DNA of 63,140 nt from contig BDTX01000023.1 in the NCBI GenBank assembly GCA_002897615.1, positions 1-63,140 of the forward strand. Direction: 5' to 3'. Every line of letters begins with the position of its first letter. The stretch's first letter is position 1. A model generated the notes under the pieces. It saw only the letters and a program-made list of their open reading frames with translations. It had not been told where the DNA came from and did not search any database. This document shows, piece by piece, positions 57,271-63,140 of the stretch. Origin of the DNA: a bacterium BMS3Bbin14. GTDB taxonomy: Bacteria; Desulfobacterota; Desulfobulbia; Desulfobulbales; Desulfobulbaceae. Position numbers and translations under genes: made by a program.

Positions 57271-57469
57271 ACTATCTCCTGCTCATGATTGACGCGTAAA
57301 AACATGACAAACTCTGACTTTCCTGCAAATTTCTCCAACAAGCAAGTCATAGTAAAATTTTCAGCGTTGGGCAACCCGATCCTGCTGTTCAGAAAACAGC
57401 AGAGATATTATTTTCAGAGCCGGACGGTCCACCATTATTCCAGCCATGGAGCTTTCATTGTGCTGTTAT

Positions 57470-57489
57470 CAAGCCGTCACGGATTCAAG
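57470..57489 (-). repeat. Remnant MITE left end
   Basis: AAGCCGTCACGGATTCAAGG equals the left end of the MITE with one inserted base. The rest of the element is absent. Confidence 0.6.
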
Positions 57490-57602
57490 GGGGGAAGAGA
57501 TAAGCCTGGCCGGGAGAATCGTGCCGGTTAGATCGAGCCTTTCCCTTGTTTATTTTTGCCGAACAAAAGAACAAGCAGATTGGAGAGAGGGGAAAAAAGG
57601 AG

Positions 57603-57636
57603 GGGCTCAGTCCGAAGTTGACATTGGACTGAGCCC
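57603..57636 (-). terminator. Hairpin that could terminate leftward transcription
   Basis: Perfect 11-bp stem GGGCTCAGTCC (57603-57613) / GGACTGAGCCC (57626-57636), 12-nt loop. On the minus strand it is followed by CTCCTTTTTTCC, a plausible terminator tract. It lies upstream of the acetolactate synthase gene. Confidence 0.4.
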
Positions 57637-57978
57637 GAGTGAAGAGATGCTGCCGATAGCGCAGGTAAAGTACGTTTGCATTGAGGTTTGAGGTTGCACA
57701 AGAAAAAAAATCAGATCATGGCCGCCATCAGCATGATTATCTAATACCACAGCGTGACACCGGAGTCAAGGAAATTCGCAAAATAAAAAACTGAGACATA
57801 CACTTTGCTCCAATCGGCACGGTATATCACAATATATTATAGCGGCTACCGAAAATGAGACCGTATTTTAAGGAGAAAACAGACTGCCGTGGAGGAGTAT
57901 ATATCCATGAAGCAAACACGATACAGCAGGATACTGGATACAAGAGGCGGTCAGTGGTCATGGCACGGAAGACAAGCA

Positions 57979-58221
57979 CCTGGAGCCGTGAACGTTCGCG
58001 AGCGGTGCAGATGCAGATAGCGAGCCTGCGAGACCTTCGAGGCGGCAACGATGTTGATTATCATTCTGTAATACCAACGAGTTGTCAACGCAGCAGATGC
58101 GCCGTTATCGGGCGGACCGCAGGGCGGCGCGAGGAAGACCATAAAATGCATTCATTCGGCAATAATGCATACAATCACACATATTGCCTGGAATTTCACT
58201 TCAGGCCGTCACGGATTCAGG
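57979..58221 (-). mobile_element. IS1380-type MITE, copy H (243 bp, variant)
   Basis: Ends CCTGGAGCCGTGA (decayed) and TCACGGATTCAGG. It contains the same 24-bp insert as copy G (about 58017-58040). No matching flanking duplication (AAGCA versus CTGTT), so it is older or rearranged. It lies about 300 bp before the rRNA promoter. Confidence 0.8.
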
Positions 58222-58518
58222 CTGTTGACCCTGCTCCTGCAGCTGACCAGCAGCGGCAATATTTTTAAAATTGAGAACCAGGGAAAAGCCCCTGTTGTTA
58301 CCGGCAACCCTGCGAACTCCCTATGACTTCATGATTTTCAGATAATTTTCCGCGCTGTCGTTTACCGTTGCGGCAGAACCATTTACGCCGGGCATCCGGA
58401 AAAGTGAATCGAGGGCGAGATTTCGGTTGACAGTGAGGTTCAGCTCAAGTAGGTTGCCGCCTCGTTCGTAAGGGAAAGATACTCCCTGGGAACGGCCGAG
58501 CCGACGGGAGATTTTCTC
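58222..58518. other. Region upstream of the rRNA promoter
   Basis: No confident gene. A minus-strand frame 58321-58566 ending VNDSAENYLKIMKS is weakly protein-like, but it crosses the rRNA promoter and has no ribosome site, so it may be a remnant. Confidence 0.35.
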
Positions 58519-58547
58519 TTGACAGTGGTGAGGAAAGAGTTTATTGT
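58519..58547 (+). promoter_or_regulatory. Probable rRNA operon promoter
   Basis: TTGACA at 58519-58524, 17-bp spacer, TATTGT at 58542-58547, about 140 bp before 16S. Confidence 0.6.
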
Positions 58548-58607
58548 AAGAAATTAGTCTACACATAAAAGTGCAGGCGGGTATCTGTAGATACAGGTAC
58601 TTTTATT

Positions 58608-58679
58608 TGATCTTTGAAAACTGAACAGTAAATACAAGCGGGCCTATTTTATTTGAGATAAGTCCAATCGCGAGATTGG
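58608..58679 (+). promoter_or_regulatory. rRNA leader with boxA-like motif and processing hairpin
   Basis: TGATCTTTGAAAACTGAACA at 58608-58627 matches the GTTCTTTGACAACTGAATAG motif before 23S (60944-60963), consistent with antitermination or processing signals. A CCAATC-GCGA-GATTGG hairpin with a GNRA loop lies at 58664-58679. Confidence 0.5.
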
Positions 58680-58688
58680 CAAGGATAT

Positions 58689-60250
<1,562 letters not shown>

Positions 60251-60259
60251 TAAGGAAAG

Positions 60260-60334
60260 AAATCAGAAACCGGAAAGTCAGAAAGTCAGGAACCAGGAAA
60301 TCTGGATTCTGTCCCTTGGCTTCTGGATTCTGAA
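60260..60334. repeat. CAGAA-type inverted repeat R1 in the 16S-23S spacer
   Basis: AATCAGAAACCGGAAAGTCA on the left faces GGCTTCTGGATTCTGAAG on the right. The same vocabulary occurs at the ends of the 23S intervening sequence. Confidence 0.6.
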
Positions 60335-60385
60335 GATGGGATCAACCCTGCTTGTTTTACTGTTCGGTTTTGAGAGATCAAATTA

Positions 60386-60505
60386 CCAGAAGGCAGAAAA
60401 CGGAATACAGAGGACAGAAGAGTCAAGCGCATAGCGCATATACAAAAGACCCTGCCGCAGGCAGGGGACCATTCTGGTTTCTGAATTCTGTTTACTGGAT
60501 TCTGA
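60386..60505. repeat. CAGAA-type inverted repeat R2 in the spacer
   Basis: The left arm includes CGGAATACAGAGGACAGAAG, close to the IVS left end; the right arm CATTCTGGTTTCTGAATTCT. It surrounds a small GC hairpin. Confidence 0.6.
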
Positions 60506-60508
60506 ACT

Positions 60509-60585
<77 letters not shown>

Positions 60586-60593
60586 TATCAGGT

Positions 60594-60705
60594 AACAGAA
60601 TCCAGAAGCCAGAGGACAGAACAAGTTAGGCGCTTCGCGCTTTAACGAATCCGGCGCAGCCGGGCAACTCATCTGACTTCTGGATTCTGATTTCAGGTTT
60701 CTGAA
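60594..60705. repeat. CAGAA-type inverted repeat R3 between the tRNAs
   Basis: Left arm ACAGAATCCAGAAGCCAGAG; right arm CTGACTTCTGGATTCTGATT. It separates tRNA-Ile from tRNA-Ala. Confidence 0.6.
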
Positions 60706-60707
60706 AC

Positions 60708-60783
60708 GGGGGTGTAGCTCAGCTGGGAGAGCGCCTGCCTTGCACGCAGGAGGTCATCGGTTCGATCCCGTTCACCTCCACCA
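60708..60783 (+). tRNA. trnA: tRNA-Ala (TGC anticodon)
   Basis: 76 nt including CCA. Acceptor GGGGGTG/CACCTCC (one G-T pair), anticodon arm CCTGC-CTTGCAC-GCAGG giving TGC, T-arm CGGTTCGATCCCG. Confidence 0.97.
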
Positions 60784-60940
60784 AACAGAAGACAGAAGCC
60801 AGGGGACAGAAGACAGAAAATGTCCCTTGGCTTGTGTCATCTGACACAGGAAGGGATCAGGAGACTGGTCAGCAGTCGAGATACAAACCGCCGTCGGCGG
60901 TAACTATCCTGGCTTCTGTCATCTGGCTTCTGATTTCTGA
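60784..60940. repeat. CAGAA-type inverted repeat R4 before 23S
   Basis: Left arm ACAGAAGACAGAAGCCAGGG; right arm CTGGCTTCTGTCATCTGGCT. A further GTGTCATCTGACAC palindrome lies inside. Confidence 0.6.
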
Positions 60941-60943
60941 TAA

Positions 60944-60964
60944 GTTCTTTGACAACTGAATAGC
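60944..60964 (+). promoter_or_regulatory. boxA-like motif before 23S
   Basis: GTTCTTTGACAACTGAATAG, paired with the leader motif at 58608-58627. Confidence 0.45.
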
Positions 60965-61246
60965 AGGGTAAAAAAAGTTACCGCTGATAGCGGGCACAAG
61001 TGGACCGTCAGGTCTCCGTGTCGTGAGGTATTGGCGGTATGTAGCAGACTTGGTTTATAAAGGCTTTATGGTTAAGCTATTAAGGGCTGATGGCGGATGC
61101 CTTGGCACCGGAAGGCGAAGAAGGACGTGGAAAGCTGCGATAAGCTTCGGGGAGCCGCTAACAGGCATTGATCCGGAGGTTTCCGAATGGGGAAACCCGG
61201 CAGAGGTCATACTCTGTCATCATGTACTGAATACATAGGTACATGA

Positions 61247-61286
<40 letters not shown>

Positions 61287-61548
61287 AAAGAAAGCAATTG
61301 CGATTCCGTAAGTAGCGGCGAGCGAACGCGGATTAGCCCAAACCATGCTCTTTTCGGAGAGTGTGGGGTTGTGGGGCCCCGATGTGAGATGATGACGGAT
61401 AGTGGAACGGTATGGAAAGGCCGACCAGAGATGGTGATAGTCCAGTACACGAAATCCGGATTCACTCTAGGGTAACCCCGAGTACCACGAGACACGTGAA
61501 ACCTTGTGGGAATCAGGGAGGACCATCTCCCAAGGCTAAATACTAACC

Positions 61549-61597
<49 letters not shown>

Positions 61598-62277
61598 GAG
61601 AGGGGAGTGAAATAGAAACTGAAACCGTCAGCTTACAAGCAGTTGGAGCATTAATTTATTAGTGTGACAGCGTGCCTTTTGCATAATGAGTCAACGACTT
61701 ATCCTGTGTAGCGAGGTTAAGCCGCGAGGTGGAGCCGGAGCGAAAGCGAGTCTTAACAGGGCGCATTAGTTACATGGGGTAGACCCGAAGCCGGGTGATC
61801 TATCCATGTCCAGGGTGAAGGTCGAGTAACATCGACTGGAGGCCCGAACCATTGTAGGTTGAAAACTGCTTGGATGAGGTGTGGATAGGAGTGAAAGGCT
61901 AATCAAACTCGGTGATAGCTGGTTTTCTCCGAAATATATTTAGGTATAGCCTCGTGAGGTCACTAACGGAGGTAGAGCACTGTTTGGGCTAGGGGTCCCA
62001 CCCGGACTACCAACCCCATGCAAACTCCGAATGCCGTTAAGTTGTATCACGGGAGTCAGACTGTGGGAGATAAGTTCCATGGTCGAGAGGGAAAGAGCCC
62101 AGACCGCCAACTAAGGTCCCTAAATCTGTGCTAAGTGGGAAAGGAGGTGAAACTGCTAAGACAACCAGGAGGTTGGCTTAGAAGCAGCAACCCTTTAAAG
62201 AAAGCGTAACAGCTCACTGGTCTAGTGGATTTGCGCCGAAAATGTAACGGGGCTTAAGCACAGTACCGAAGTTGCGG

Positions 62278-62735
62278 GTATCAGAAACCGGAACACAGAG
62301 GACAGAAGCCAGACAGATGATCAAATCATTTGAAGATCTTGAGGTATTTCAAAGATCATATAAAATTTCTTTGGAGATTCATCAAATCAGCATAGAATTT
62401 CCCAAGCGAGAACAATATGGTCTTGGCGATCAAATACGGCGAGCAAGCAAATCAATATGTGCAAACATTGCAGAAGGATTTGCGAAACAGCGGTATTCAA
62501 GTTCTGAATTCAAGCGATATATAATGATCGCTACAGGATCAAGTGATGAGATGCGAGTCTGGCTAAGATACTGTCTTGATTTAGAGTACATAGAGGAAGC
62601 AACCTGGAAAGAGTGGCGAGATGAGTACCAACAAATCTCCAAGATGCTCCAGGGTTTATACAGAAGCTGGGAGTAGGAAGCGCGCAGCGTCACACTATTC
62701 TGATCTTCTGTCCTCTGTGTTCTGGTTTCTGATAC
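62278..62735 (+). mobile_element. 23S intervening sequence (IVS) with long inverted ends
   Basis: The left end GTATCAGAAACCGGAACACA (62278 onward) and the complementary right end (to 62735) match at 30 of the first 31 bases. They would fold into a long stem extending rRNA helix 45, a substrate for RNase III. The insert carries one gene (62317-62676). Confidence 0.88.
62317..62676 (+). CDS. Four-helix-bundle protein of the 23S IVS (S23/IVS family)
   Basis: 119 residues from ATG 62317 (a TTG at 62272 would start inside rRNA). MIKSFEDLEVFQRSYKISLE, IDLLARRI-complement excluded; then FPKREQYGLGDQIRRASKSI, CANIAEGFAKQ, EFKRYIMIATGSSDEM and YCLDLEYIEE match the IVS four-helix-bundle family, whose members form pentamers and are relatives of diversity-generating-element Avd proteins. 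It is AT-rich and unlike the flanking rRNA. The repeat supplies a GAGG about 15 bp upstream. It is co-transcribed as part of pre-23S RNA; its function is unknown. Confidence 0.9.
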   Translation: MIKSFEDLEVFQRSYKISLEIHQISIEFPKREQYGLGDQIRRASKSICANIAEGFAKQRYSSSEFKRYIMIATGSSDEMRVWLRYCLDLEYIEEATWKEWRDEYQQISKMLQGLYRSWE

Positions 62736-63140
62736 GGTAGGAGAACATTGTGTAGGCCTGTGAAGGTATATCGTGAGGTATGCTGGAGGTATCACAAGAG
62801 CTTATGTTGACACGAGTAGCGAAAAAGAGGGTGAAAAACCCTCTCGCCGAAAGTCTAAGGTTTCCTGCAGTCAAGTTAATCTGCTCAGGGTTAGTCGGCC
62901 CCTAAGGCGAGGCTGAAAAGCGTAGTCGATGGGAAACAGGTTAATATTCCTGTACCACTGGTATGGAGACTGTATAAGGGGGGACGGAGAAGGATAGGCC
63001 ATCCGGGTGTTGGAAATCCCGGTTTAAGCGTGTAGGCGGAGGGTCCAGGCAAATCCGGATTCTCATAACGTTGAGGCGTGATGACGAAGCCCGCAAGGGC
63101 TGCAAAGTGGTTGATTCCATGCTTCCAGGAAAATCCTCGT

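Larger units (their letters stand above)
57271..57978. other. Gene-free region with repeat remnant and hairpin
   Basis: About 0.7 kb of mixed composition. It holds a MITE left-end remnant (57470-57489) and a strong hairpin (57603-57636). Short open frames here lack coding character. Confidence 0.45.

Noticed and set aside
57855..58268. 137-codon plus frame over MITE copy H
   Set aside because: Mostly MITE sequence; the upstream part has no recognisable protein and the copy is decayed.

Overview
The window looks like a chromosomal segment of a GC-rich, Gram-negative, sulfur-metabolising bacterium of the Desulfobacterota (the old Deltaproteobacteria, Desulfobulbales-like). The support is a true DsrC with both redox cysteines, a small SAP-type cysteine-rich protein of a kind common in that group, LPS and lipoprotein genes (KdsB, LolC/LolD, LolA-like) and a 16S-Ile-Ala-23S rRNA operon. 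No species can be named from sequence reading alone.

Layout. 1-1935 is an AT-richer patch: the start of an IS1380-type insertion sequence that splits an alcohol dehydrogenase-like gene, several small transposon derivatives, and a short MscS channel gene between 29-bp direct repeats. 1936-8368 holds a Lol-like ABC export operon with its own LolA-like protein and beta-barrel, plus a divergent SYLF-domain gene. 8609-19568 is a minus-strand run: a heterodimeric ABC exporter, a response regulator and hybrid kinase, a long YvcK/CofD-like protein, malate dehydrogenase and KdsB. 20203-22126 is lolC-lolD. 22327-25494 is leuB, a PRPP-synthetase-like gene and asd. 25932-30209 has a second hybrid kinase and a PEPCK-like P-loop protein. 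30276-38684 has rsmG, hisD, a very large SNF2 helicase and a PpiD-like chaperone. 38974-39297 is dsrC. 39675-43104 has an ATP-grasp protein, acylphosphatase, ligA and a tautomerase. 43258-55551 is plus-strand housekeeping (galE, topB, rsfS, gpmI, thrC, a nucleoside phosphorylase/deaminase pair, two tatA genes, a membrane protein, the SAP protein). 55627-57270 is an acetolactate synthase-like enzyme. 58689-63140 is the rRNA operon, whose 23S gene is interrupted by an intervening sequence encoding a four-helix-bundle protein.

The most striking content is repetitive DNA. A non-autonomous element of about 219 bp (ends CCTGAATCCGTGA, 5-bp target duplications) has four intact copies plus variants, deleted copies and solo ends. 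The IS1380-type element at the left edge ends with the same 13-bp repeat, so it or a relative is the likely source of transposase. All four intact copies with clear target duplications sit at or within a few bases of a gene's stop codon; two of them replaced the stop and altered the protein C-terminus. A second group (ends GTAA..., 8-bp duplications) looks IS66-derived. A third set, CAGAA-type inverted repeats, fills the 16S-23S spacer and also bounds the 23S intervening sequence.
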